From the NCBI GenBank assembly GCA_964580105.1, contig CAZOJJ010000024.1:1-46080 (forward strand): a stretch of DNA of 46,080 nt, given 5' to 3'. The stretch's first letter is position 1. Every line of letters starts with the position of its first letter. The position numbers were made by a program, and so were the translations under genes. This stretch comes from CAZOJJ01 sp964580105 (GTDB lineage Bacteria; Bacteroidota; Rhodothermia; Rhodothermales; Rubricoccaceae). The notes under the pieces were generated by a model. It searched no databases and was not told where the DNA came from. It saw only the letters and a list, made by a program, of their open reading frames with translations. Of this stretch, positions 25,720 to 33,748 are shown piece by piece.

Positions 25720-26481
25720 ATGGCCATCATTTGCCGGGATTACCGCCTCGTCTTTGTCATGGTACCCGGCACGGGGTGCAGCGTGGTCGGTGGAGCACTG
25801 CGGCGGGAACTCGGAGGGGAGTGGTTGCCGGAGCGGGACCTCTTCGAGGGTTCGCGCCTCCTCGTCGGGCGAAAACACTGCTCCGTTCCTCAATTGCTCG
25901 CCCACGGCATTCTCTCACCCCGGGAGCGGCGCGAGTACACGGTGTTCGCGACGGTCCGCAACCCCTACGACCGCCTCGTGACGGAGTATCAGCGGCTGGT
26001 GGGAGCGTGGACTAACCAGAAGCTGCAGCATGAGGCGCGTCGGCTCGGTGGAGGAGCGGCCCAGAAGGCGTACCTGGCCCGGCGCGTACGGCGGACCCGG
26101 CAGCGTGTGCGGCTCGCCAGGGCGCTCGGCTTCGACGGCTGGCTGCTCGGGAAGCTGGCGAAGTGGCGCTTCGACACCCGGTGGATGTCCAGCGAAGAAC
26201 GGCAGGCGCAGTACGACAGGCTGGTCTACCCGCTGACCGAAGGCGTGGATCGCTACCTGCGCTACGAGCGCCTCGAAGACGACCTCAACCGGGTGCTGGC
26301 CGACGCCGGCGTGACCACCCCAATCCAACTGCCTCGGCGGAATCAGACGCCCGGTAAAGCGCCGTACCCTTCGTACTACTCGGCCCTTTCCCGGGGAGCC
26401 GTCGAGCGGATGCTGGCCCCTCAGCTCGCCCGTTTCGGGTACGAATTCGACGAGGCGGTTTCGACGGATCTGGCGGCATGA
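25720..26481 (+). CDS. Sulfotransferase (Sulfotransfer_2-like)
   Basis: A 253-residue protein. LVFVMVPGTGCSVVGGAL (residues 10-27) takes the place of the KTGSTS-type 5'-PSB loop, and YTVFATVRNPYDRLVTEYQRL (R80, N81) is the 3'-PB segment typical of PF03567 (chondroitin/HNK-1/heparan 2-O type) sulfotransferases. LRYERLEDDLNRVL and PYPSYYSALSRGAVERML near the C-terminus are also characteristic of this family. The lysine usual in the first loop is absent (PGTGC in place of PKTGS), so activity needs checking. It belongs to a different sulfotransferase branch from its neighbours. The next gene overlaps by 4 bp. Confidence 0.82.
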   Translation: MAIICRDYRLVFVMVPGTGCSVVGGALRRELGGEWLPERDLFEGSRLLVGRKHCSVPQLLAHGILSPRERREYTVFATVRNPYDRLVTEYQRLVGAWTNQKLQHEARRLGGGAAQKAYLARRVRRTRQRVRLARALGFDGWLLGKLAKWRFDTRWMSSEERQAQYDRLVYPLTEGVDRYLRYERLEDDLNRVLADAGVTTPIQLPRRNQTPGKAPYPSYYSALSRGAVERMLAPQLARFGYEFDEAVSTDLAA

Positions 26482-27470
26482 GCGGCGGGGAAACGACCTC
26501 GAGCGACCCGGAGGTGACGGCGCTCGTCGTGGCGTACCACGGCGATCGGTGGCTGCCGGCGTGTATCGGTTCCCTGGCGGGCGCGTCGAGGCGGCCGCTT
26601 CACCTGCTGCTGGTCGACAACAGCGGCAACACCCTCCTCGATACGCTCGACCTCGGTGCCTTTGAGGCGGAACGGCTTGCCACCCCCTACCCGATGGGCT
26701 TTGCCGAGGCAAACGACACCGCGCTCGTCGAGGCACGGCGGCTCCAAGAGGTGGTTCTGTTCCTCAACCAGGACACCGTCAGCCCCGAAGGGTGGATCGA
26801 CGCCTGCCGGGCTTGTTTCGCGGCCAATCCGCGTCTCGGTGCGGTCTCGCCGCTGGTCCGTACGTATGACGACGCCGGATGGGACCCGAGCTTCGTGGCC
26901 TGTCTCCCGCAAGGGGTGCACGCCGATGAACTCTACGACCCCGGGGCAACGGGAGCCACACTGCTGGTTGACGAGGTGCCGGCGCCGGCCTTGCTGGTTC
27001 GCGCCAGCGTGCTGAGGGAGGTAGGCCCCTTCGACCCCATCTTCGGGAGCTATTACGAGGACTACGACCTCTGCCGGCGCATCCGGGCGGCCGGCTACAC
27101 GGTCGGGTTTGCGCGGGCGGCAACCGTGCGGCACTTCTCCGGCTCGGCGGTGACGGATCCGGAGCGGGAGCGCCGACGCATGCGGCAGATTCTGCGGAAC
27201 CGCATGATCCACCGCGTGCGGGCCGAAGGGACGAACAGGGGACGGCGCCTGCTCGCCTTCGCCCTGTTCGACCTGCCCTGGCGTCTCGCCCGAGGCGTAC
27301 TGCGCACGCCGTCATCCCAGCCCCCCGGCGTGACACTCGGTGCCTATGCCGACCTTCTCCCGCTTCTCGGCCGGCTCCTCTCGGCTCGCCGAGACGCCCA
27401 GGTCTGGCAGGCTTACCTCGACCGGATCGGTTGGACGCATCCTGCAATGACGCCCGGTTCTGCATCGTGA
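26478..27470 (+). CDS. Glycosyltransferase family 2 (rhamnosyltransferase-like)
   Basis: A 330-residue GT-A protein: VTALVVAYHGDRWLPACIGS at the N-terminus, VVLFLNQDTV as the metal-binding DXD-like site, VPAPALLVRASVLREVGPF, and GSYYEDYDLCRRIRAAGY with the catalytic E-D region. This arrangement is that of WbbL/RfbF-type rhamnosyltransferases, although the sugar cannot be fixed from sequence. No membrane segments. It overlaps both neighbours by 4 bp (ATGA upstream, GTGA downstream), so it is tightly coupled in the operon. Confidence 0.87.
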   Translation: MSGGETTSSDPEVTALVVAYHGDRWLPACIGSLAGASRRPLHLLLVDNSGNTLLDTLDLGAFEAERLATPYPMGFAEANDTALVEARRLQEVVLFLNQDTVSPEGWIDACRACFAANPRLGAVSPLVRTYDDAGWDPSFVACLPQGVHADELYDPGATGATLLVDEVPAPALLVRASVLREVGPFDPIFGSYYEDYDLCRRIRAAGYTVGFARAATVRHFSGSAVTDPERERRRMRQILRNRMIHRVRAEGTNRGRRLLAFALFDLPWRLARGVLRTPSSQPPGVTLGAYADLLPLLGRLLSARRDAQVWQAYLDRIGWTHPAMTPGSAS

Positions 27471-28654
27471 GGGTCGTCCACATCAACGAGCACCTCGCCC
27501 GCAAGGGGGGCGTCGAGACGTACCTCCTCGCCCTCCTCCCGCTGCTCGAAGCGCGCGGCGTCGAGTCGGCGTGGATGTTCGGTCGGGGAGACGCCTCGCT
27601 CTGGCCGGATGCGCACCCTGTCGAAGGCATGGGCGCGGTCTCCTTCGGGGCGGAGGCCCGCGTTCGCGCACGGGTGGCCGAGGGGCTGGAGGTGCTGCGC
27701 CCGGACGTGATCCACGTGCATAACGTCCAGAACGTCGGGGTCCTGGAAGCGGCGTTCGCGCACGGTCCGACCGTCATGACGGCGCACGACTACCGAGGCG
27801 CGTGCCCGGCCAACACCTTCTTCTTCCGGCGCACGCGGACCCTCTGCTCCCGCCACGGCGCCGGCCTCGGGTGCCTGCCGCTCACCCTGGCGAAGCACTG
27901 CGTGACCCCCAACCCGCGCTACGGCGGTTACTATTACCACCGCGCCCGCTGGATGATGGACCACGCCGACCGCTTCGAAACCGTCATCGCGCCGAGCGGC
28001 GGGGCGGCGGAGCGGTACCGCCGCGCAGGCTACCCGGCGGGGCGCCTGAAGGTGCTGCCGTACTTCTGCCCCGTCGAGCCGCTCGGCCGGCCCCGACCGC
28101 TCCCCTCGAATCCGACGTTGACGTACATGGGCAGGGTGGCGGCGAACAAGGGCACCGAAACGTTCGTCGAGGCGCTCGGACGGCTGCCCGCCGATGTCCG
28201 AGGGCTCATGGTGGGTAACTTCGGGGGCGAGGTGGGGGAGGCGGTCCGGGCGCGGGCGGCACGGGCCGGTTGCGCGGATCGCCTCACCCTCCGTCCGTGG
28301 GCCTCGCGCGAAGAAGTACAGGCCATTCTGGATGAGACTTCCGTGTTCGTGTTCCCCTCGCTCTGGCCCGAGACGCTGGGCATCGTCGGCCTGGAGGCGC
28401 TCGCGCGGGGCGTCCCCGTCGTCGCGTCGGACGTCGGGGGGGTGCGGGAGTGGCTCCGCGACGGTGAGACCGGCCGCCTCGTGCCTCCCGGCGACGCGCG
28501 CGCCCTCGCCGACGCGGCCGGCGCCCTCCTCGCGTCGCCCGAGACGGTGCGGCGCTACGGGCAGAACGGAATCAACCTCATCCGCGCGCGGTTTCTGCCC
28601 GAGCAGCACGCCGACCGGCTCGTCGCGCTCTACCGGGAGGCCGGCCATGCGTGA
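27467..28654 (+). CDS. Glycosyltransferase family 4
   Basis: A 395-residue GT-B glycosyltransferase starting at a GTG that overlaps the previous stop. The N-terminus has HINEHLARKGGVETYLLALL (nucleotide-sugar glycine loop) and DVIHVHNVQN. A cysteine-bearing insert (RGACPANTFFF, LCSRHGAGLGCLPLTLAKHC) is typical of a subgroup of capsule GT4 enzymes. The C-terminus has YMGRVAANKGTETFVEAL, PSLWPETLGIVGLEALARGV (E-x7-E) and GRLVPPGDARAL. Its stop overlaps the next gene by 8 bp. Sugar specificity unknown. Confidence 0.88.
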   Translation: MRVVHINEHLARKGGVETYLLALLPLLEARGVESAWMFGRGDASLWPDAHPVEGMGAVSFGAEARVRARVAEGLEVLRPDVIHVHNVQNVGVLEAAFAHGPTVMTAHDYRGACPANTFFFRRTRTLCSRHGAGLGCLPLTLAKHCVTPNPRYGGYYYHRARWMMDHADRFETVIAPSGGAAERYRRAGYPAGRLKVLPYFCPVEPLGRPRPLPSNPTLTYMGRVAANKGTETFVEALGRLPADVRGLMVGNFGGEVGEAVRARAARAGCADRLTLRPWASREEVQAILDETSVFVFPSLWPETLGIVGLEALARGVPVVASDVGGVREWLRDGETGRLVPPGDARALADAAGALLASPETVRRYGQNGINLIRARFLPEQHADRLVALYREAGHA

Positions 28655-29840
28655 CGGGGCGGGGGAGGGTGCGCCGATCCGGGTCTTCGCCTACGTCTTC
28701 TTCCCGGCGGGCGGGATCGGGCGGTACACGAGCGAGTGGGCGACGGCGATGAACGGTCAGCCAGGCGTCGAAGTGACGCTCTTGTGCGGATCCGACTTCG
28801 CGTGGAAGGCATCCGATGCGTATTCGGTCTGGGACGGCCTCCGCCCGCTCTCTCATCCGATTCCGCCGATCCGGCGGGCGCGGTTTCTCCGAGGGCAGTT
28901 CGTCAACCCGCTGCGCGCGGTCCGGTATGCCGCAAGAGAGGGGGCCGACGTGCTCCACTTCGCGAACGTCAACCACCTGAGTTTCCCGCTCTGGCAGCGG
29001 GCGCTGGAACGCGCCGAGATGAAGGTGACGGCTACCGTCCACGACGTGCAGCGACGCAAAGCCATTCTGCACCGGCGCTGGGAAACCCGGCAACTGACGG
29101 CGTTCTATCGGTATGCGGACGCACTCTTCGTGCATTCCGACCAGCAGCGGGACGAACTCGTGGCCTTCGCTGGCGTGGACGCCGCGCGTGTGCACGTCGT
29201 CCCCCACGGCCCGTACGCGTACGCCCCGCCCGCTGCCGACGTACGTACGCTGCGGCGGCGCTACGGTTTGCCCGAGGTGGGCCAGGTCGCGCTGTGCTTC
29301 GGTCAGCTCCGCGATCAGAAGAACCTCGATGGGCTGCTCGACGCCGTGGCCCTTCGGCGCCTTCCGGTTCACCTGTTCGTGGCGGGCAACGCTCCGAACG
29401 GCCACCGGCCCCACCGGCACTATGTGGAGCGGGCCGAGGCGCTCGGTCTCGCCGAGCGCGTCACGTTCCTGCCCCGCTACATCCCGGACGAGGAGGTCGG
29501 GGACCTGTTCACCGCCTCGGATTGGGTTGCCCTTCCATATCGCTCCGACTTCACCTCGCAGAGCGGGGTCCTCAACGTCGCCGTCCAGTACCACCGGCCG
29601 GTGCTCGTGAGCGAGGCGCCCGTGCTTCGGGAGACTGTGGCGCAGTGCGACATCGGGGTGGTGGCCGAGAGCAACGAGCCGGAAGCGCTGGCGCGGGGGG
29701 TCGAACGGCTGATGGAGCGGGTGGCGCAGGAGGATCCGTTCGCGTTCGAGCAGTACCGGGCGCGCAACAGCTGGGCCGAGAACGCCCGGCGATCCAGGGC
29801 CGTCTTTGAAGAACTGGTAGGCGTGCGAGGGAGAACATGA
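28647..29840 (+). CDS. Glycosyltransferase family 4
   Basis: A 397-residue GT-B protein. N-terminal IRVFAYVFFPAGGIGRYTSE loop, GADVLHFANVNH, VTATVHDVQRRK; C-terminal LCFGQLRDQKNLDGLLDAV, VTFLPRYIPDEEVGDLF, and VALPYRSDFTSQSGVLNVAV, where a Gln/Ser-rich variant replaces the usual E-x7-E. Such S-Q-S-G variants occur in capsule GT4 enzymes that transfer to undecaprenyl-linked sugars. It overlaps the previous gene by 8 bp and the truncated sulfotransferase by 4 bp. Confidence 0.86.
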   Translation: MRDGAGEGAPIRVFAYVFFPAGGIGRYTSEWATAMNGQPGVEVTLLCGSDFAWKASDAYSVWDGLRPLSHPIPPIRRARFLRGQFVNPLRAVRYAAREGADVLHFANVNHLSFPLWQRALERAEMKVTATVHDVQRRKAILHRRWETRQLTAFYRYADALFVHSDQQRDELVAFAGVDAARVHVVPHGPYAYAPPAADVRTLRRRYGLPEVGQVALCFGQLRDQKNLDGLLDAVALRRLPVHLFVAGNAPNGHRPHRHYVERAEALGLAERVTFLPRYIPDEEVGDLFTASDWVALPYRSDFTSQSGVLNVAVQYHRPVLVSEAPVLRETVAQCDIGVVAESNEPEALARGVERLMERVAQEDPFAFEQYRARNSWAENARRSRAVFEELVGVRGRT

Positions 29841-30283
29841 ACGGGATCGTCCGTCATCTCGTGCACTTCGCCCACCATCCGGGCCGGATCATCCGGAACA
29901 TCCGCTACTGGCGGGACGCCACGGTTTCCCCACGCCGGCACCTGTTCATCGTCGGGGTGCCCCGGAGCGGGACGACGCTGCTGAAGTCCATTCTCGTCGC
30001 GCATCCGCACGTGGGGGGCAGCGACTACGAGTCCACCGGCCTCTTCGGCTTCCGGGACATCTTCGACTACGGCATGGGGGAGCTTCCGCCGGAGGTGATC
30101 CAGGCGCTGCGGGCCGCCTCGCCGGGCCGGGTGGCCTTCTACGACCAGGTGGTGGACCGACTGCTGGCCCGGCAGGGGAAGGGCGTCTTCGTCGACAAGC
30201 TCCAGCTGCAGGCCTACCGGATCGCGGGGCCGGCGCTCGATGCGTTCGGGTACGGGCGCGGTAACGTGCGAAAGGCGTCATGA
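29837..30283 (+). CDS. Truncated sulfotransferase (C-terminal half missing)
   Basis: The 148-residue frame begins like a Sulfotransfer_3-type enzyme: LFIVGVPRSGTTLLKSIL (residues 36-53) is a clear PAPS 5'-PSB loop and GVFVDKLQLQAYRI the following core strand. It then ends in GYGRGNVRKAS where the 3'-phosphate-binding VRDPR segment and another ~120 residues are expected. No continuation is seen in the other frames because the next glycosyltransferase starts at the stop (ATGA). A deletion that removed the C-terminal half is the likely cause, so the product is probably inactive. A partial domain used as a scaffold cannot be excluded. Confidence 0.7.
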   Translation: MNGIVRHLVHFAHHPGRIIRNIRYWRDATVSPRRHLFIVGVPRSGTTLLKSILVAHPHVGGSDYESTGLFGFRDIFDYGMGELPPEVIQALRAASPGRVAFYDQVVDRLLARQGKGVFVDKLQLQAYRIAGPALDAFGYGRGNVRKAS

Positions 30284-31350
30284 CCGAAATGCCGCAGCGG
30301 ATTGCCGTCCTTTACTCCCGGCTGTCCGGCTATGTGACGGCCTGTCTCAAGCGGCTGAAGGAAGCCACCGGAGCGGAACTCCTCGTCGTGCGCGTGCCGC
30401 CCGCCCCCGATGCGCCCTTCGACGACCGCCACTTCGCCTGGATCGACCGGCTCCTTGACCGCCCGGCGCTGAGCGATGCGGACCTTGACCGGCATCTGGC
30501 CGACTTCGCGCCGGACGGCGTGCTGATGGCAGGGTGGTACGACCGGGGTTACCTGCGAACGGCACGGGCGCTCCGGGCTCGCGGCGTTCCCGTCATCGCA
30601 GGGTCCGATGCGCAGTGGCACGGCACGCTCAAGCAGCGGCTCGGGGTTCTCGCGGCGCCCCGGCTCCTCCATCCCTCGATCGGCGCCCTGTGGGTGACGG
30701 GTGAGCGCCAGCGCCAGTTCGCACTGCGCCTCGGCTACCGCGGCCTCCGGCTGCTGACCGGCTACTATTCGTGCGACTGGGACCGCTTCGCCGAGGCGTA
30801 TGCAGGCCGGAGCCCCACTGCGGATCCGCACTGGCTCTACGTCGGGCGCTACGCCGAGGTCAAGGGGATTGACGTGCTCGTCGAGGCCTATCGGCGTTAC
30901 CGGGCGGCGACGCGGGAGCCGTGGCCGCTCGTGTGCGTGGGTACCGGCCCGGAAGGCGCGCGGCTCAAGGGCGAGGAAGGCATAATTGATCGAGGCTTTG
31001 TGCAGCCCGATACGTTGCCGGACCTCATGCGGGCTGCTTCCGGTTTTATCTTGCCCAGCCGCCGCGAGCCCTGGGGCGTCGTCCTCCACGAGGCCGCGAC
31101 CTCGGGCCTCCCGCTCATCAGCTCGGATGCCAGCGGGGCCGCCGTCCATCTGCTCCGGGATGGGTTCAACGGCTACCTCTTCGCGAATGGGGACCCCGTC
31201 CACCTCGCGTACCAGCTGGAGCGCCTGAGCAGGCTCGGTCCCGAGGCCCGAGCCGTGATGGGTGCGAACAGCCATCATCTCTCTCGCCAGCATACGCCCT
31301 CGCTTTGGGCGCAGACGCTCGTTGAGGGCTTCCGGGCGCTCCGCGCCTAG
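30280..31350 (+). CDS. Glycosyltransferase family 4
   Basis: A 356-residue GT-B glycosyltransferase with a short N-terminal domain (IAVLYSRLSGYVTACLKRL, DGVLMAGWYDRGY, GVPVIAGSDAQWHG) and a standard donor domain: WLYVGRYAEVKGIDVLVEAY, FILPSRREPWGVVLHEAATS (E-x7-E), DGFNGYLFANGDPV. It starts inside the stop of the truncated sulfotransferase (4-bp overlap), so the deletion there kept the coupling. Donor and acceptor are unknown. Confidence 0.87.
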   Translation: MTEMPQRIAVLYSRLSGYVTACLKRLKEATGAELLVVRVPPAPDAPFDDRHFAWIDRLLDRPALSDADLDRHLADFAPDGVLMAGWYDRGYLRTARALRARGVPVIAGSDAQWHGTLKQRLGVLAAPRLLHPSIGALWVTGERQRQFALRLGYRGLRLLTGYYSCDWDRFAEAYAGRSPTADPHWLYVGRYAEVKGIDVLVEAYRRYRAATREPWPLVCVGTGPEGARLKGEEGIIDRGFVQPDTLPDLMRAASGFILPSRREPWGVVLHEAATSGLPLISSDASGAAVHLLRDGFNGYLFANGDPVHLAYQLERLSRLGPEARAVMGANSHHLSRQHTPSLWAQTLVEGFRALRA

Positions 31351-31373
31351 CACTGCCACTCGCTTCCTTCGAC

Positions 31374-32270
31374 ATGGCGGACCTGCTCCCAACCTTCCTC
31401 GTGATCGGCGCCATGAAGGCGGGGACGACCACGCTCTGCCGCGATCTCGAAGCAAGCCCCGATGTCTTCTTCCCCACGGTCAAGGAGCCCCATACGCTAT
31501 GCCTCGATGAGGTGCTGACGCCGGGGGGCCGCCGCCGCTACGCAGCGCTGTTCCGCACGGCCCGGCCGGACCAGTTGCGAGGCGAAGGCTCGACGGGCTA
31601 CACGAAGCGGCCGGGGATAGACGGGGTCGCCGAACGGGCGAAGGCCGTTCTGGGCGACGACCTCCGCCTCGTGTACATCGTTCGGCATCCCGTGGACCGG
31701 ATCGTCAGTCACCACCGCCACCTCGTGCGCGGCGGGGATGCGACGCCCGATATCAACGAGGCCGTACGCTCGATGCCGGAACTGATTGATGTCAGCCGCT
31801 ACGCGATGCAGCTCGAGCCATGGATCGACACGTTCGGCCGGGCGCAGCTCCACGTCGTCCGTTTCGAGGACTACGTCGCCGACCGGCGCCGCGAGGTCGA
31901 GCGGGTGTGCGCCTTTCTGGGAGCGACCCCTCCCCCGAGCGATGCGGACTTGGGCCGCGTCCATAACGCCGGCGAGGAGGCGCTCGTCCCGCCACCGGGC
32001 CTGCGGGGGCTCGCACGTCGCGTCACCAGGGGGCAGTTCTACAAGCGCGTCATCCACCCCAGAACCCCCCGGTGGCTGCGCGAGCGCCTCAAGGCGACCG
32101 TCTACACGCGCCCTGAAAGCGTAGCTTCGGCGTTGACCGCAGAGACGCGGGCCTACCTGACCGACCAGTTCGCCGGCGACCTCGACCGACTCGCTCGGAT
32201 GCTGGGCCGGGATGACCTCCGCTGGGACCTCTCGCCGCACCCGGTCGCGGAGAGCATGCAAGAGGGATGA
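31374..32270 (+). CDS. Sulfotransferase (Sulfotransfer_1 type)
   Basis: A 298-residue PAPS-dependent sulfotransferase: TFLVIGAMKAGTTTLCRDL (residues 7-25) is the 5'-PSB loop with K15, VKEPHTLC corresponds to the KEVHFFD motif of heparan-type enzymes, and LVYIVRHPVDRIVSHHRH (R104, S112) is the 3'-PB segment; VVRFEDYVADRRREVERV follows as usual. Arg-rich C-terminal region. It lies 23 bp after the previous gene, and its stop overlaps the start of the polymerase-like gene, so it may act on the same repeat unit before or during polymerisation. Substrate position unknown. Confidence 0.9.
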   Translation: MADLLPTFLVIGAMKAGTTTLCRDLEASPDVFFPTVKEPHTLCLDEVLTPGGRRRYAALFRTARPDQLRGEGSTGYTKRPGIDGVAERAKAVLGDDLRLVYIVRHPVDRIVSHHRHLVRGGDATPDINEAVRSMPELIDVSRYAMQLEPWIDTFGRAQLHVVRFEDYVADRRREVERVCAFLGATPPPSDADLGRVHNAGEEALVPPPGLRGLARRVTRGQFYKRVIHPRTPRWLRERLKATVYTRPESVASALTAETRAYLTDQFAGDLDRLARMLGRDDLRWDLSPHPVAESMQEG

Positions 32271-33748
32271 TGCACACGCGCGCCACCACTACGGGGGAGC
32301 CGAGCCCGTTGCTTCGGCCGCTGGTCCGCACGTCGCTCACAGGCGTTCCCGGCCAGCCGTACGTCCTGCAGCGTCCCTTTCTCATGCTGGCGGGGATCGC
32401 ACTCGTGTCGAAGGTGGCCCCGGCTGCAGCGCCGCTCGCCCTCCTCTTCGTGGCGATCCACGCGCTCCGTGGGGTGCGTGAGACGGCGGAGGCGTGCCTG
32501 CTTCTCTTCTTCCTTCTGCTGGGCAACCCGCACTACACCCCCGAGGGCACCAACTTCATGCGGTGGGTCATCCTGTTCGCGGGGTTCGCCCGGCTTCAAC
32601 TGGATGACTTGCTGAACCGTACGCGAGGGGAGGGGGCGTCCGCCTTTACGTGGGGGTTGGTCTTCTTCGTCGGGATCGAGATCCTGGTCGCGCTCCTGGC
32701 CGGGCGGTACCCCCTGCTCTCCGTGCTCAAGCTGTTCTCGTTCTTTCTAGGCACGTACACGATGGTCACCGCGTTCTGGCGCACGCGTTCGCTGGCGCTG
32801 TACTGGCGGCACTGGATGTACACGCTGGCCGCGTTCGTGATCGTGGGGAGCTTCTTCACGTTTCTCGCAGGGGACGCGTACGTCCGAACGGAGCGCAGCA
32901 TGCAGGGCATTCTGACCCATCCCCAGGTACTGGGGCCGGTGGCGGCCACGTTTACGGGGTGGCTGTTCGGGGGCATCCTGACGGGCAAAGACCAGTCGTT
33001 CCTGTCGAAGCTTCTCGTGGTGGGCGGGTTGTTCCTGATCCTCCTCTCTGGCGCTCGGACGGCCGGGGTTGCCCTGCTGGTGGGGCTGGCCGCGGCGCTA
33101 CTGATGCTCGTACTCCGCCGCGAGCGCGTGCTGGATTTCTCCGCGGTCTCGCCGGCCTCGATCCTCCTCCTGCTGACTTTCGGTCTCGGGGCCGGCATCA
33201 TGATGGCGCCGCAGATCCAAGAGAGCATCGTCAGCTACGTCGAGAAAGGCGACGATGTGGAGACGTTTTCTGAGCTGTTTGAGATGTCGCGCGGGGAGCT
33301 GATCAGCACCTCCATGCAGAACTTCAGGGAGGCGCCCGTTACGGGCATCGGGTTCGGGGTGCCGTCCGACCTGGCAGAGGTTGGTCGCCGGGCGGAGTCG
33401 TGGATGGACGTTCCCTTCTCGGCCTCCTCCGAAAAGGGGTTCATGCCCTCCGCCGTCCTGGAGGAGACCGGCGTCATCGGCGCCATCCTCGTTACGATGC
33501 TCCTCCTCCTCGTTGCCGTCCCCGTTTTCCGCTACGGGACGATCGGCGTGATGTGGGGGTTCGTGGCAGTCCTGATGACGAACATCGGCGCGGCCGTGCT
33601 CTTTTCGGTGGGCGGACTCGGTTACTTCGTCTGGCTCTTCATCGCGTTCTGCCTCGCACAAACGACCGTGCCCGAGTCCGCCGATGCGCCGGCGCCGTGG
33701 AGGCCCGTGCCGTACTACTACGGCGGGTACCGGCCCTACGGCGCCTGA
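32267..33748 (+). CDS. O-antigen polymerase/ligase-like membrane protein (Wzy/WaaL type)
   Basis: A 493-residue integral membrane protein with about 11-12 predicted helices. It has a long extracytoplasmic loop (about residues 325-385) holding the SRGELISTSMQNFREAPVTG segment, GIGFGVPSD and a glycine-rich exit, as in Wzy polymerases and WaaL ligases (PF04932). It presumably polymerises the flipped repeat units, since Wzc is present. The cytoplasmic or periplasmic end is Tyr-rich (VPYYYGGYRPYGA). Polymerase and ligase cannot be separated by sequence alone. The start ATG overlaps the sulfotransferase stop; the stop overlaps the next ATG (TGATG). Confidence 0.85.
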   Translation: MMHTRATTTGEPSPLLRPLVRTSLTGVPGQPYVLQRPFLMLAGIALVSKVAPAAAPLALLFVAIHALRGVRETAEACLLLFFLLLGNPHYTPEGTNFMRWVILFAGFARLQLDDLLNRTRGEGASAFTWGLVFFVGIEILVALLAGRYPLLSVLKLFSFFLGTYTMVTAFWRTRSLALYWRHWMYTLAAFVIVGSFFTFLAGDAYVRTERSMQGILTHPQVLGPVAATFTGWLFGGILTGKDQSFLSKLLVVGGLFLILLSGARTAGVALLVGLAAALLMLVLRRERVLDFSAVSPASILLLLTFGLGAGIMMAPQIQESIVSYVEKGDDVETFSELFEMSRGELISTSMQNFREAPVTGIGFGVPSDLAEVGRRAESWMDVPFSASSEKGFMPSAVLEETGVIGAILVTMLLLLVAVPVFRYGTIGVMWGFVAVLMTNIGAAVLFSVGGLGYFVWLFIAFCLAQTTVPESADAPAPWRPVPYYYGGYRPYGA

